Assembly: GCA_038380795.1 (NCBI GenBank)
Contig: CM076266.1
Location: 47,204,425-47,268,424, forward strand
Length of the DNA: 64,000 nucleotides
Reading direction: 5' to 3'
Source of the DNA: Pyrocephalus nanus
Lineage: Eukaryota > Chordata > Aves > Passeriformes > Tyrannidae
In this document: positions 12,001-24,900 of the stretch, piece after piece
How positions within the stretch are numbered: the first letter of the stretch is position 1
Layout: every line of letters starts with the position of its first letter
Made by a program: the position numbers and the translations under genes
The notes under the pieces: model-generated
Told to the model about the DNA's origin: nothing
The model's input: only the letters and a program-made list of their open reading frames with translations
The model's database searches: none

Positions 12001-14049
12001 TAGTAATGAGCAAACTCTGCAACAGGCTATCTACAGGCAACATACTCTCCCAGCTTTATAGTAGTTACCACATCAGGAAATGTCAACACTGTCTACCGTA
12101 TATCATAGTCGAGAAATAACTGGTACTACTGGCTCCTGGGAGCTTAACAACAAATTGTGAGCTATTGCACATTTATCCCGCTAGTCTTTGCACAGATTCC
12201 TTCGTAAGCATCACTTTTCTTTTAGTATTCATCAGTTCTGCACAAGGGTTTAGTGTTTCCATGCAAAAACTTTAATGATGGAGCACCTGAAAGCATCCTG
12301 CAACCCAGTGACAACCTGCAGCCCATGGTAACATCAGGTTCTCAAATGCAGGAATGCAGGGCATTTATATAGTAAGTTATGTTTTTTTCATTCTTATTTA
12401 TATAGTAAATGATATGTACTTTAGAAACATCATGTCTATTAGTATGAATCTTTCCCAAAAAATGGCTGTCATATAAAATTTCTGCAAGGCAATGGAATGA
12501 GAAGTTACAGCAGGCTAACGTGTCTCTAAATTTAGTAACTACTCAAGTCCAGTGTCAACTGGCTGGCAGAAACCAAAACTGTATCAAAATGCTGCTTTTT
12601 TAAGGAACTTGGATCCTTCTAAAACACCTAGATGCTCACTGGGCTATGAAGACTGTAAGCAGTTTCAAAACAAAGGAAATCCAGCCAGCTGGTGGCACAG
12701 CAAGATAAAACACCAGAACTTCTACATGCCTGGCACATACTTTCTTCCTGAGATTTGACCAGCTCTAGGAAACACAGTCATGTGCAGTGACTCCAGGATT
12801 CAAACACATCACTTATTTCCTGCTCTGGAAAACAGACAGGTTATTGCTGTCCTTGTAGCAAAGCCTCTGAGCCTCAGCATTTGGCAGTCTCAAAGGAGGG
12901 TTCAGCTCTGTACCTCGAGGTCCATGTTACCGTATTTTAAGGACTGTATGAAAATGAATAGGATGGTTTGGCAGCCCTGAGACTGAGAAAATCTTGTATA
13001 ATTCTGTGCTACCTCAATGCAAAACTTACACTGGCAATCCAAATACTCCTGAACTCCATGCAGTCAGAATCACAATTTGATGAAACGGACTCAAAAGGGT
13101 TTTTGTACATTTGTAAACATTCATTCAGACACTGTAAACCGGAATTTTCTTGCCCAAAATAAGCCCTGCTTACCAGAGACAAAGAATGCAGGGCTGGCAG
13201 TGGTGTCTGGCATAGAGCAACATAAACTCTGCCATATTTGTCCTCACACAGCAAGGTAAGCTCAAAGTAGTAATACTCGTATTTGATAGTAAATGGAGCA
13301 GAAGTGCTTGTGGTGACCAAAAATGTCTTTGAACTGTGGCTAATGGGCATTAGATCATAGCTAGCATCATGTCAGTTGTCTGGGAATGGTACAGGTCATG
13401 TGAGTTTACTTGGATGGCATAGTCAGGTGACCAAAAAAAAAAAATTCAGGATTACTGCAAGTTCCCAATAAAACCTATTTCTGGTAAGTCTCTTAATTAA
13501 GCAAGGAAACATACTGCATTGCATACTAGTAACTGCATTTAGTAACTAAACCCCAGTATTATTCTGATAATGCTTACCACCCATGTCCCAAATATATATT
13601 CTCAAATATATATATATGGTATCAAGTAGGAAAAGGGTACAATCTTCAATGATCCCAGTGCAGTTTTTAAGAACTCAAGTAATTCATTTGCTCTCAGACC
13701 TAATGCCTTCTTCCAAAAGTAATCACTGATGAGATCATTTGGATCTCCCCTGCTAGATGTCTTTTCCTTTCTTCTTCCTCCTTTCCTCAAATACTGCACA
13801 AGAGTCCCCTTGCACTGCAAACACTAACGCCCAAAAAGCACGTCATGGTCACAGAGATGGTCATCATCCTCAGTATAGTGCTAAAATAAGAGAAGATAAC
13901 TTCAACTCTCCTAATTAGGGAAAAATCAGGAGAAAATTCTATGATTCAAAGATTCTACCAGCAGAAAACACTTTGTGCATCTAGTATTTTTATGTTAAAA
14001 ATGTATGCAGTGAACAGGACAACAAGACCCATCACAAAAGGTACCTGAG

Positions 14050-14069
14050 ACCTACTCATACCTACTCAT
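14050..14069. repeat. 10-bp tandem duplication
   Basis: ACCTACTCAT is present twice without interruption, intronic. Confidence 0.9.
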
Positions 14070-15905
14070 TCTTGCCCTCTTTCACTATTCTACTGAGAAA
14101 CACTTGCACGGTCATCAGTATGACACTGTCACCATAAGCATCCTCCCATCAACAATCTCTACTGAAGGCTGAAGTACTACCAGGTTTAGTATTGATCTAT
14201 ATGGTTTTAACAACATTTTTTTCTTGCCTGATCTTGAGTAACACCACCTTTGTGGTGCATGAAGGTAAGAAACACAAACCTTTGAGTTTTTTTGCAGGTG
14301 GATTCGCCCTAGAGATAAAAGGTGTGATGCATCAATTACTCACACAGCTCTCCCTTCAGCCCCCCATATCTACAAACCGAGAAAGATCTGATCATCAGGC
14401 ACTTGGGACACACTTCTTTTGCCTATATGAAAGCTATCAGACTATATCCAAAATAAGATAGTATCGCAGGTCTTCAAACCCTGACATCTGCAGCACGCTG
14501 TGATGGGTTATGATAAGTCTTACCCCAAAGGCTAGTTGTCTCCATTTTGTTTTTGAGGAGATAACAGAGCTGCTTCAAGAAACTTATTTTGAATTTAATT
14601 CTAGACTAAACAGAAGACTTGAATGTTTCTGCAGTTTGAGGAGTGAACAGAGAAAATATGGATTTTCTAGCCATCCTGGCCACACACAGGCACGCATACA
14701 TATGTGTATTGACAAGTACAATTTTATTTAGAAGAGTTAAATATGTTCCTGTGACAGGATTAATTTTAAAACAGATTAAAATGTTTTTAATATCAGTGGA
14801 AAATGAAGTAAGTGGAAGCATTACTGGGGCTAGATGGGATTTTTACTTAGTCTGTTGGGACACTTCTGATTGTTCTGACCTATTGCTAGTTTAACAGCAT
14901 GTTTCAAAATCCAAGTGTATCCTGATTTTATATCAAGAGTGTTGCTTTTCCAAAAAGAAAAACTAAACTGAAATAAATGCATAGCATGCATTTCCCCTTC
15001 TCTATGGTTTCCTTACACAAATATAATAAAAAATCTGACCCAGGACAAAAACACACTAATGCGAGGAGTCTGACATTTCAAATAACGTTATTCAACAGAT
15101 GATGTGAAATGATGGCAGCATGCTTAGGCTATATGGAAGCAGTTTATTGCAACAACTGCCTTTTACCTTAACCCAAGAGCTAATTTAAGAACTAACACAG
15201 ACAGTAGTCTCTGAGAAAGCTCTCTCATTAATCTTTCCAAGTATCTTGGTATTTAGGCATATTAGGAATTTTAAGAGAATGCAAAGAAATTATGGAAAAT
15301 CTACTGCATGAAGTTGTGAGTTTCAAAACCATTGCATTGGGACATCAGGCACTGTATGTGAACATGAATATACTATACAAGCTAGATTAACTCTCTATCC
15401 TGTGGAATATCTGTTCAGACAGAATCAAAAAACAATGTGTGGAAGGAGCGGTCTTATCAAGAATTTTCAGAAAATGGTCTGAATTAAGAAGAATGTCACT
15501 TCTTCCAGGAAAAAAAAAAAAAAGGTCTAAAACTTCCTCAACCCCTCTAAAAGTTAGAGGGCAACTTCTACCAGTTTTTACAAAAATCTAACGTTTCAGT
15601 GCACAACTAAACAAATTTTATTCCCTTATTTCAGAAAGGTATATGCTTTCAGAGGAAGAGCAATGATTACAGAAGCATCAACCGATTTGTTATTTGCTCT
15701 TCTGGCACAAAACATGAAATCCATGATGAAAAGCCTTCCTGTAACTTTGTTCTTCAAATAAGATTCATCCTCAATCTGTAAAAATCAGCAGCAAAGGTAA
15801 TGGAGAGGTCCAGAAGCTGACCTCTAAGTGATAATTAAAAAGAAGGAATTAGGAAAACGGAACAATAAAAAACACCAAATAGTGAAACTCTAGGCATTCT
15901 GTTAC

Positions 15906-16041
15906 CTCATCATCATCTGCATCATACTGTGCATAATGCTGCTCCAGCAGCTCTCTCTGGCGGCGTTCTTGTTCTAGAGTTTGGCTAATCAGCTGCGCAA
16001 CCTCACTCACTTGGCCCGGTTTTTCTCGTCCAATTACAAAC
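15906..16041 (-). CDS. PPP1R9A: PPP1R9A coding exon 4 of window: last PDZ strand and post-PDZ helix
   Basis: The acceptor tgtttag|GTTTGT and donor GATGAG|gtaaca on the minus strand bound 136 nt: one base finishing an Arg codon, then 45 codons, ending in phase 0. The peptide [20 protein letters not shown] closes the PDZ fold (FVIGR is the last strand) and runs into a charged helix, [20 protein letters not shown], ending in the acidic ADDDE. This sequence is a hallmark of neurabins. If intron read-through is allowed the frame continues a few codons past the donor, so an ORF scan over-extends this exon; the splice site is the true border. It follows a 13.85-kb intron containing two CR1 copies. 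Confidence 0.96.
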
Positions 16042-19000
16042 CTAAACAAAACATTAGTGAAAAAATATTATTCCTATTGTTTACCAAAGTTCTACCATTT
16101 TAGCTGTGTCTAGTACAGAGGGTAGCCTTTTTCTCCAAAGATATGTAGCTGCGATTGTTTCAAATGCGTTCTGTGGATGGCGTTTGTCAGAAGCGCACTG
16201 TGTGCAGTACCAGGAGGGATCAGAACATGACAGGTCTGGTCACGTGAAAGAAAGGGGAAAACAGAAGTGACCACTAAAGCCTTCACTCCAAATGTAGGTA
16301 GTTACAGACACAGACCTAGAGCAGAACAATGTTTTTAAAAAGTATCATCACTTCCATTCCCTTTAGAGCCATGTATTTCCCAGAAGGCTGCAATTATTTC
16401 AACATTACAGATGCACAGTAACAGTACAAAGTGCACTTCTGCCAGCTTATAGTGAAAGGTACATGCACCAGAGTAACTTTTCCACCTTGATTTAGAACTT
16501 ATCTTCTAGTTTTTAGTTTTTATATTTGTCTTCCTCCTGTCTATAAAAGAGAAGCTATTTTCACATTTTTAAATCTGACAGATGCTATTTCCGTAATTTT
16601 AAGCCGCATTTAAATTTTTCTTTTATTTCATGAACTTCTGTTGCTAAGGAACATTTTTCTCCACTCTTAGCTACTGCTGAACATTGGGAGCACATCTCTT
16701 TGGCCTAACAAAAGACAAGGGAAGTGCCTCTTTCTTGGCTGAGACTTACAAGACTGCTTCCCAGTCAAGACTGCTTCTTAATCCTGCTTTCTGCAACTGG
16801 AACTGGTTTGGACTGTAACATTTTTTTTTCAGCACAGTGGCATAACCCTTATTAGATATATCGTTACCTACAGAACTAATGATAAACACCCATTACACAG
16901 GACTAACACAATGGAAACAACTGAATAAAAGCACATTTTAAAGAGGTCAAGCTGAAGGAATATTTTCTTAGCAGGCTAGAAAGACAACTGGGTAATTACA
17001 GATGAAAGAAGTATTATGTAGTGCTGAAAAGCACAATAAGGTGACACTGAGATACTGCATATTGTAAATTATTTGTTTCCACAACATTTGGCTCAAATGA
17101 TTAATTTATTATTTGAAGGAGAGGCAAAAATGTGCATTATATCCCATGTATGAAAATTATTTTTGTTACTACTGCCTATCACTGTTAAAATCCCTTGGGA
17201 CTTGTCATCCAATGAATGACCCTGGGTTCATTTCCTAAGGCAAACAATTTTTCAGACTCTGTGAAGTCAGGCATACAGAAAGGACTACAATTTAGAGATT
17301 ATTTCAATGTTATCAAAACATCCAAGTCAGTAATTTCTTCCAAAAAGATAAGAAAGGAGAGAATGAGTGACTACATTTGAAATAATGACACAAGGTGCTC
17401 TCAAAATAGTTGTCAAGAAAGCATGTTAGTTTAAAAACATTAATAGAAAATACAGCAGAAACTAGAACAAAATCAAGACAATAACATCAGCATTTTAATC
17501 CTTATCAAAACAGATCACAGTTTGGCACTTATATCCCACTATTACAAAATATGACATTAGTTCTCAGTAGTGATTAAGACATTGGCCTGAAAGAAAAGAA
17601 TGTTTCTTCATAGCCCTTACATTTCATCTGTTCTGCATACTGACTCATAGACAGATTCTGTTTCCTCTGATTTTTATTTTTAGAGCCAAGTATTACAAAG
17701 ATTAAACCAGTCATGTATTCAGACTCAACTGGGAGGAACAATGAACTTTAGGTATTACTACATGAAGTAAAAATGATTTAACCCATATTTGCTATGTGTT
17801 TGTCTCCTCTAATGTAAAAACAAGTTGAAAGTAAAAAGGGAAAAAAATAACTTCTATTTTAAACAAACATTTTAAACAATATTTTGCATGAGAATATTAC
17901 TTACACATAGTAGAGAGAGCACCCTATTTGTAAACACAAGGGGTTTACTCCTATGTGGCAAATTAGGAAACCACACAAAGTGATACAAATATTGTATTCC
18001 TCTGGCCCTCTGCCTGACAGTACCCCTCCCTTGGAAAGGGACTCAAAATACTTCATTTTTGTACACTGAAAACTTAGAACAGACAATATGTAATGCATCT
18101 CAGGTCTGGTAACTCCCAAATATTCAGGAGTGGTTTTGACACATTAGACTGTAATGCAATCATATTTTCATACAGACAAATTTAGGTAGGATGTAAAAAT
18201 CTTAATAATTGAATTTTTCTTCTCATGCCAAAGCCACTTACAGTTTACAGTGATGTGATTTTCAAGGCTGGAATTACATGTCAAAAGGAAGTTCCTCAAT
18301 GATACCTGAAGCTGTTAGATGATACATTAATAAAAGCCACCAAGCAATGACAAAGTTTAAAGCAAACGTTTTCCAAAACAAATATACATAAGGAATGTTT
18401 CATCTTCGTGCAATTTACTGCATTAGAGTGAGATATTTCTGAAGTGTCTGAAAATAAATTTTTAGAGGCATTCAATCTATGATTGATGTCAGTTCTAGAT
18501 AAAGAATTGTAAATTTGTAAAATGGAATAAATACTATGTTGCCAGCAATTATAGCTTTTAGCAACTAAACGAAACCTACTGTCATGTTACATTCCATGAC
18601 CTTTAGAATACCATGATGCATATAATTAACTTGTAACTGAGATAAGTCATAAAGTTTAAGTTTAAAGAGAGATGAATAAATATTAATCTCTTAGAAAATC
18701 ATGAAGCAGAGGCAGTTATTAAAACTCTAAGCATGAATTAGATCTGTATACATAGAATAGCTTTAAATACAAGAACTATCACAATGTGAAGTGTTTAAAG
18801 AGACATAAGGTTGTGATTCACTGACCAGAAAATTAGTCACTGAACCATAATACACACACGTCAACAAAGTGGCTAATTATATATTTCAAATCATTCTTGC
18901 CTCCAAAATTAAGCACATGCATTTCAGACTTGATTAATTAGTCTCAAGGGCCAAAAGTATTATAAGAAAGAACCAGAAATTCTATCAACAATAATATATT

Positions 19001-19943
19001 TAAGATGATGGTTATGTTTTTGGATATGAGACAAATGAGGGTTTTAAAGCCTTTAAACCACACCAAAATAATATTCCCCTTAATTATTAAAGCTAGCAAA
19101 TGTATAATAAAACCCAGTGAATTTGTGATACTCCTATCACTGTACTAAATCTCAGATCATTACTAATTATTTCTGATGTGAGCAAAAGAGAAAGAGAGAA
19201 GAGAGAGAAGCAGGGCATGAACTGACCTTGATATTCAGAGTTACACGCAATTTAGCTGAATTACCAGCTGTGAAATATTCTTTGTGTTTGTGGTTAAAAT
19301 AAACAGGGACAGAGCTAAGAATATAATTAATATTTGACTCTATCTTGGATTTGAGAATATCTAAAAGAATGAAGTACCCTGAGAAATCAAAAATTAATTA
19401 CAGTAGTGGTGGTTATGAAAAGCATTCTACTGAAACTGTCAGAAACTCCTACATCTCCTGAAATCCATGATTTAAATATTTTACAGTACACCTGATACAT
19501 AGCTTTCTGCATATTTCTAGCTTTTATTAAATGAGGATCTGCAGACCTGTGCTTCTTGAAATAACAACAGATAACTTATTGGGTTTTTTACCAACTATGG
19601 GAATCAGAAACATTATTACAAGGATTATATTAAAAATATTTCCACTTTGAAAATAACTTTGGTACTAAAAAAAATTGTGAGGGCACCAAATCTGTGATTT
19701 AAAAAGTTCTGCAGCACAGATTTTTAGTGACCTGGGTTAATGATTTGTCCTGAAAATACTTCAGACACTACTTGCTCAGTTGAAAATTATTTAGAATGGT
19801 TCCCTTAAATTCAACAAAAATCATGTAAGAATACAGTGAACTTACTCTAAGAAATAAAGAATAGGGGTTTTGCCTTTCTAAAATACAGTGTGGTCAAAAA
19901 AAAAAAAATACAGTAAAATTCATTGTACTTGGGGGAGTTTAAC

Positions 19944-20080
19944 AGTTGGATGCCTGGAAGTGTTCAAGGTCAGGATGGATGGGGCTTTGAGCAACCTGCT
20001 CAAGTTAGCAGGCAAGGGAGTTGGAACCAGATGACCTTTAAGGTCCCTTCCAATACAAACCATGCTATGATGCTCTGATT
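19944..20080 (+). mobile_element. CR1 LINE 3'-end fragment, plus orientation
   Basis: The stretch reads like the CR1 3' end: gcctggaagtgttcaaggtc, then ggatggggctttgagcaacc and ttggaaccagatgaccttta, closing with aaggtcccttccaat and a decayed ATTCTATG-type tail (gctatgatgctctg). About 137 bp are recognisable; the left limit is approximate. It is non-coding and heavily truncated. Confidence 0.9.
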
Positions 20081-21196
20081 TTAAAAACAGATTTAAAAGT
20101 GGTTTTCCTCTGATGCTGCTTCTGCAGCATCGTTTATCTCATTTATTTCAAGATGTCTTCAATTACCTACTCTGGCTGCTTCCATTAGGATAACAGCCAT
20201 ATAATTAATCCAAAGTGCTAAAAGGAGTGTGAACTGTGTTAAGAAGGCGGTTTTATTCAGTCACAGGAGCACAAGCTGCAATTTTTCTGGGTTTCGTGAA
20301 CAAGATCAACCTCTCTTAAACAGCAGTCTCAAATGCAGAAGTCACTGACTATATATAAGGAATTTGCAGCCTGTGAGCTTCCACTACACTTTTTCAGATA
20401 AAATTATCTCAAACTCATAAAGACTCTTCATATCATTGAATAATTTAGGTGGGAACGGGAACGGAACTGTGGTCCACCCTAAGCCCTTGATTTCAAAACA
20501 AGGCCAACTTTGTCATGTCCTTGAGCAGAATTACCCTTGCTGCAAATTCTGTTCATCGTCTGTTATCCTGTCCCTGCACTGAGAGTACAAAGAACCTGGG
20601 TTTACCCCTTCTACCTCCTGGAAGGTAGTTGAGACAGCAGTAAGATGCCTGGCATCCCTTTCTTTTCTTTGGACTGAAGATGTTCTTTCCACCTCCTCCC
20701 AGGGTGTTGCCCGCACAGCTGCTCTCTAGCTCACAGTGTCGCACAGGGATATGCTGTCCCAGATACAGAACTCAAAACTGCCCTTCCATCATAAGGTTTC
20801 TCTCAGCTCATTCCTCCGGGTTGTTGGAGATCCAGTGAATAGCAGCCCTGCCTGCTAGCCTCTCTAGTCTCACCTGCAACCTTGCTAACAGTGCCTACTC
20901 CACCCAGCTCTGCCTTGCACCAGAGACAAGATGTGCACAGCAATCTTGAAAGCTACTAGCTGGAACCAAGAAAAATGAGGGTGACTGGTAGAAGAAAATA
21001 AAAAAGGTTTGCCTGGAGATGAGTCAAGGTAGTGACCCAAAACTAGCAAACGTGTGAACAACTCTGCCTGGAGATCACCACCCAAAGTAACATAACAAAG
21101 TGACAACCACCAGTCAACTAAAGGACCAATGACTGAATGAAGTTATCATACATAAGAAACATCTGAGAGGGCAACCTGTGTAATACCCAGTGCTGG

Positions 21197-21253
21197 ATGC
21201 TGGCTATGTAAAGCCAGCATAGATAAGCAAACTTTGGGGACCTTCAAGGTCCC
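21197..21253. repeat. Two adjacent short hairpins
   Basis: ATGCTGGCT and AGCCAGCAT (21197-21205 and 21212-21220) form a 9-bp-arm hairpin. GGGACCTT and AAGGTCCC (21237-21244 and 21246-21253) form a second. The second arm resembles part of a CR1 tail, and a CR1 copy starts about 130 bp later. Confidence 0.85.
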
Positions 21254-21381
21254 TAGAGATTCATACCAGTAAGCTTAACTGTTGTGCAGAAGTTCTGCAG
21301 CCTCCATCCTTGTCCGCAGACCCAGGATAAAGTAAGTGACCCTGAATTTAAAGACAGAAAGCATAACTCCAACTTAACAGC

Positions 21382-21990
21382 TTGGGTTGGAAAGGACCAC
21401 ACTATGAGCAGGGACACCTTTCACAAGGCCCCATCCAACCTGGCCTTTAACGATTCCAGGGAGAAGTCATCCCCAACTTATCTGAGAAACCTGTTCCAGT
21501 GCCTCACTCCCCTTTGAGTGAAGAATTTATTCCTAACATCTAATCTAAATCTCTCCCCTTTTGGTTTCAAATCGTTCCCCCTAGTCCTTTACATCTGTCT
21601 GTGTAAAAAGTCACCCTCCTTATTTTTTTATTTTCAGTACTGGAAGCCTACTATAAGGTCTCACCAGAATCTTCTCTTTTCCAGGCTGAACAACCCCAGC
21701 ACTCTCAAAGTTGTCTTCCCAGGAGAGGTGCTCAATCCCTCTGATCATCTTCGTGGCCCTCCTCTGGACTTGCTCCAACAGGTCCATGTCTTTCTTGTGC
21801 TGGGCATCCCTGAGCTGGATGCAGTATTTCAGATGGGGTCTCACAAGGGCAGAGCAGAGGGGCAGCATAACCTCCCTCAAACTGATGGCCATTCCTCCCT
21901 TGATGCTGACCAGGATGTGGTTGGTATTCTGGGCCAGCAATGGTATCAGTGGTGCTGGTGGGTGAGCAGCAAAGTAATAGCTCACATGCC
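21382..21990 (-). mobile_element. CR1 LINE fragment with remnant of reverse-transcriptase C-terminus
   Basis: The 3' end lies at the left (cttgggttggaaaggaccac) and the copy runs on the minus strand for about 610 bp. The minus-strand reading at 21620-21985 contains LCSALVRPHLKYCIQ, then KKDMDLLEQVQRRATKMIRG, the conserved end of CR1 ORF2 (reverse transcriptase). The full enzyme is absent: 5' truncation removes the endonuclease and most of the RT, and the frame degrades into a low-complexity tract (near 21625-21640). Not functional. A plus-strand reading of 173 aa over the same bases is only a shadow. Confidence 0.92.
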
Positions 21991-24900
21991 AGAAAAGCCT
22001 CAGCAGTGTCTCCAGAGCATATTGGATACAAGCCTCTGATAAGCAATTCTAGTATCAACCCTAAATGGATATTGAGTCAGACAATTAGAAAGTCATGTAA
22101 AAAACCCACATACTAATAATAATGCACTTAGATTAATTATTCCCACAGAAATCAATTCTAGTATAGGGCCTCACTGACACATTAGCTTTACTCAAGAGTA
22201 CTTAAAAATTAGCCAAGGCATTCAATATTTTGGCACCTCTCCAGGTTCTGGTCCTTACATTGCTCTGTTCCTCTGACAGTGCAGGTTAAGAATCAGTTCC
22301 ATCTCTCCCAGACAGCTTGACTCTATCCCAACACAATGTTTGCTTAAAAGGTTTCCTTAAATACAGGATGATCATTTAATCAGCATTTGCTACAGCACCA
22401 CACAATCCTTATGGGAATGGCCAGATCAAAGAAACGCACTTGTGCATCTGTGCTTAAACATATCTGAATGCAGTCAGCTCTGCTCAGAAGGCACAAATGC
22501 TACCTCGGTATGTTTCTAAAACCTGATTGCTTTCTGAGGTAAGATCTGTCCTCCCTCACCCTTGCAGGCATCAGTAGGGAATAAATCCAGGAAGAAAATG
22601 GGTCAGATGGGTCAGACGTAAGATGCTGGGTTCAGGCCATGTCCTTAATCTGGACGATTACGCCACCCAGATTCTAGGCAAGCTGGACCATCCCCACAGC
22701 ACAGTCCAAATAAATGCTCCTACAGCACCATTCCTGTAGTTTGGCGAGTTATCCTGCAACAGTGAACAGTGGGTATTTCTGCCCAGCTTTCACATTGTTG
22801 TATCCGATTAATCAAGGTGTACCAAAACTTCATGGGAGCTTCCACAACATGGTCACTTGGATGAAAGAGTAAAATAATTTAGTTAAATAAACATACATGA
22901 TAGTATTTCAGTTGCAGGGGTGGAGGTTCATGTTTAGATCAAATCAACTTGAGGACGAAGTGATTCAAAATCTGTCAAGTGGTTCCTTTTCCCAGGAAAA
23001 GAAAGAAAAAAAGCTACTCCTAATGAAATCCAGCCCCACTGAATCTTATTCATTCATGTTACACTTAATTTTAAAAACAATGCTGCAATACGTAGCAAGA
23101 TAGCTTATAACTGAGACAAAAACTTTTAAATAAAGATTTCTATGTATATTTCAAATTCAAACATATAATTTCCCATCCAAATGTGCAAATATTTCAAGAA
23201 ATAACTTACCATAAAATTAAAATTAGCAAGATCTCAGGACACAGTGGCTATGTTTATGCCAGTAAATTAAACAGTGCAAGGGAATGTATTGATCATCATA
23301 TTAAAATCATATTAAATCACTGAAACAGTCTCTGAAACGGTTTGGCCCATGTTAACTAATTCTACTGAAGAATACTCAGATACAGCCCAGGAGTTAGCAA
23401 AGACTATGAGTTAGCTTGGATTAGGTTTCCAGTGAACAACTTGTATACAGCCTTCCTGCTCAGAAAGGTACAAAACTTTCAGGGTAGGAGCACTGACCAC
23501 TCCAGTGCCAGCTGGCCTTAGTGTGAAGAACAGTCGGAGGCACAGACTGCCTACTACAACAAGCACAGCCAAGGCATATAAACCAGCTGAGCAGTGATGA
23601 ATGCAGCCTTACCTCACCCCTGCTAAGGGGTCAGAGTACTTATGGGTAGTTTTTCATGTTCAACATGATACTCCTGGTAGTCCTACAGCAATTACCAGTG
23701 CTTTTAGGAGTTCTTTGCAGAGACCAAAAACAAAACAGTTTATATTATGGAATTTTTAGTATACCCATAGTGAAACAAACAGGACAAATTTACACTATTT
23801 CAGCACACAGCACCACATATTTAGTTTTTGCAGGATCCATGATTTGGGTTTATCAAAGAAGCAGAAAGTGCACCAAGCACACATGGCTTCTTAAGCAGCT
23901 CAGCACGAAGTCCCAGCTCAGCAATCAGCATTGCAGAGGCAAAGGGCTTTTCTTTCCATTTTTTTTTTTCTCTTCTCAGCTCTGGCACTTGGATTCAAGG
24001 AAAAAGAGACAGACGAGGAAGAAAAGAACAAAACTACAACTCCCAGCCAGAAAACAGATTACACAATCCAGCTCTCTGAATCAGATGTGGAGTGTGGTAT
24101 CCTTTGCTTTTTGGGTCCTGTCTCATTACCCAGGAATTAAAAGTCCTGCCTCTATCACAATGTGGATCTGCATTACAGAGAATGCCTGCAAATGTTTAAA
24201 GGACCCAGCTTTTTCATAGGGTAAGAGCACAGGCAGACAAAGTTAGAAGGAGCAGAAGAAAATCTGCACAGGCATGCCCACTGGAAGAGAAGATTATTAT
24301 CTAGGCAAAAGAGTCACAACAATAAAGCCATGCTGTTTAGTGCTACTGTCAATAAACAGCATTCCCACCAGGGTATACTGCTGCTGGTTAGATCCTGAGG
24401 TGGACTTCATTCATCCTCTGTACTGTCTTAGTGCTTGCAAAGACATGATTGTATAAATTACCTTTTCAGATGCTGTGATGGCAAACAAAACTAACAGCAG
24501 GTATGCATATACTATTTTCTGAAACTATATTTTTCAGAAAAAAAATCAGCTCAAGATGGGGTGAGGAATTAGCTGAAGAAGGAATAAATGAATTTCAAGT
24601 TGATGTTAATGAACAAGTGATCATTTTCACTTTTCACCCTTTAACTGCTCATTGTGTAAGAGCTATATAAAAGAAAAGTAAAAACTTGTCTGAAAGACTG
24701 CATTTGCAGTTCAGTGGGAGATAAAGAAATTAGGTTGTGAACTGAGATTGAAAGCTGAGACAGAACCCTGCTTTGAATTAAAACTGTCCAGATAGGACAA
24801 AACCAAAAAAAAAATGGTAATAGATGATTCTTTATTAGAACAGAGAATAGCTAACGGTGAAAAGCAACAGGGTTTGAGAGTTACACTGCTATTGTTAGAA

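Larger units (their letters stand above)
7604..15905 (-). other. PPP1R9A: PPP1R9A intron (8302 nt)
   Basis: Contains a short CR1 3'-end relic at about 9051-9096 with a T15 run beside it (9112-9126), a 12-bp tandem repeat at 8501-8536, a 10-bp tandem repeat at 14050-14069, and A-runs at 13433-13444 and 15510-15523. Overlapping open readings at about 12970-13350 are seen on both strands without recognisable homology. No exon supported. Confidence 0.85.

Noticed and set aside
12968..13350. Overlapping 113-aa minus and 60-64-aa plus readings
   Set aside because: No recognisable motif, no splice context and no ATG-to-stop structure resembling a known gene; length is compatible with chance.
21518..22039. 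173-aa plus-strand reading
   Set aside because: Complementary strand of a CR1 fragment whose minus strand shows the reverse-transcriptase tail.
23656..24219. 187-aa plus-strand open reading, the longest in the window
   Set aside because: With about 3 stop codons in 64, an opening of this length is expected about once by chance in 64 kb read in six frames. The translation has no recognisable domain and includes low-complexity F/K runs from a poly-T tract.
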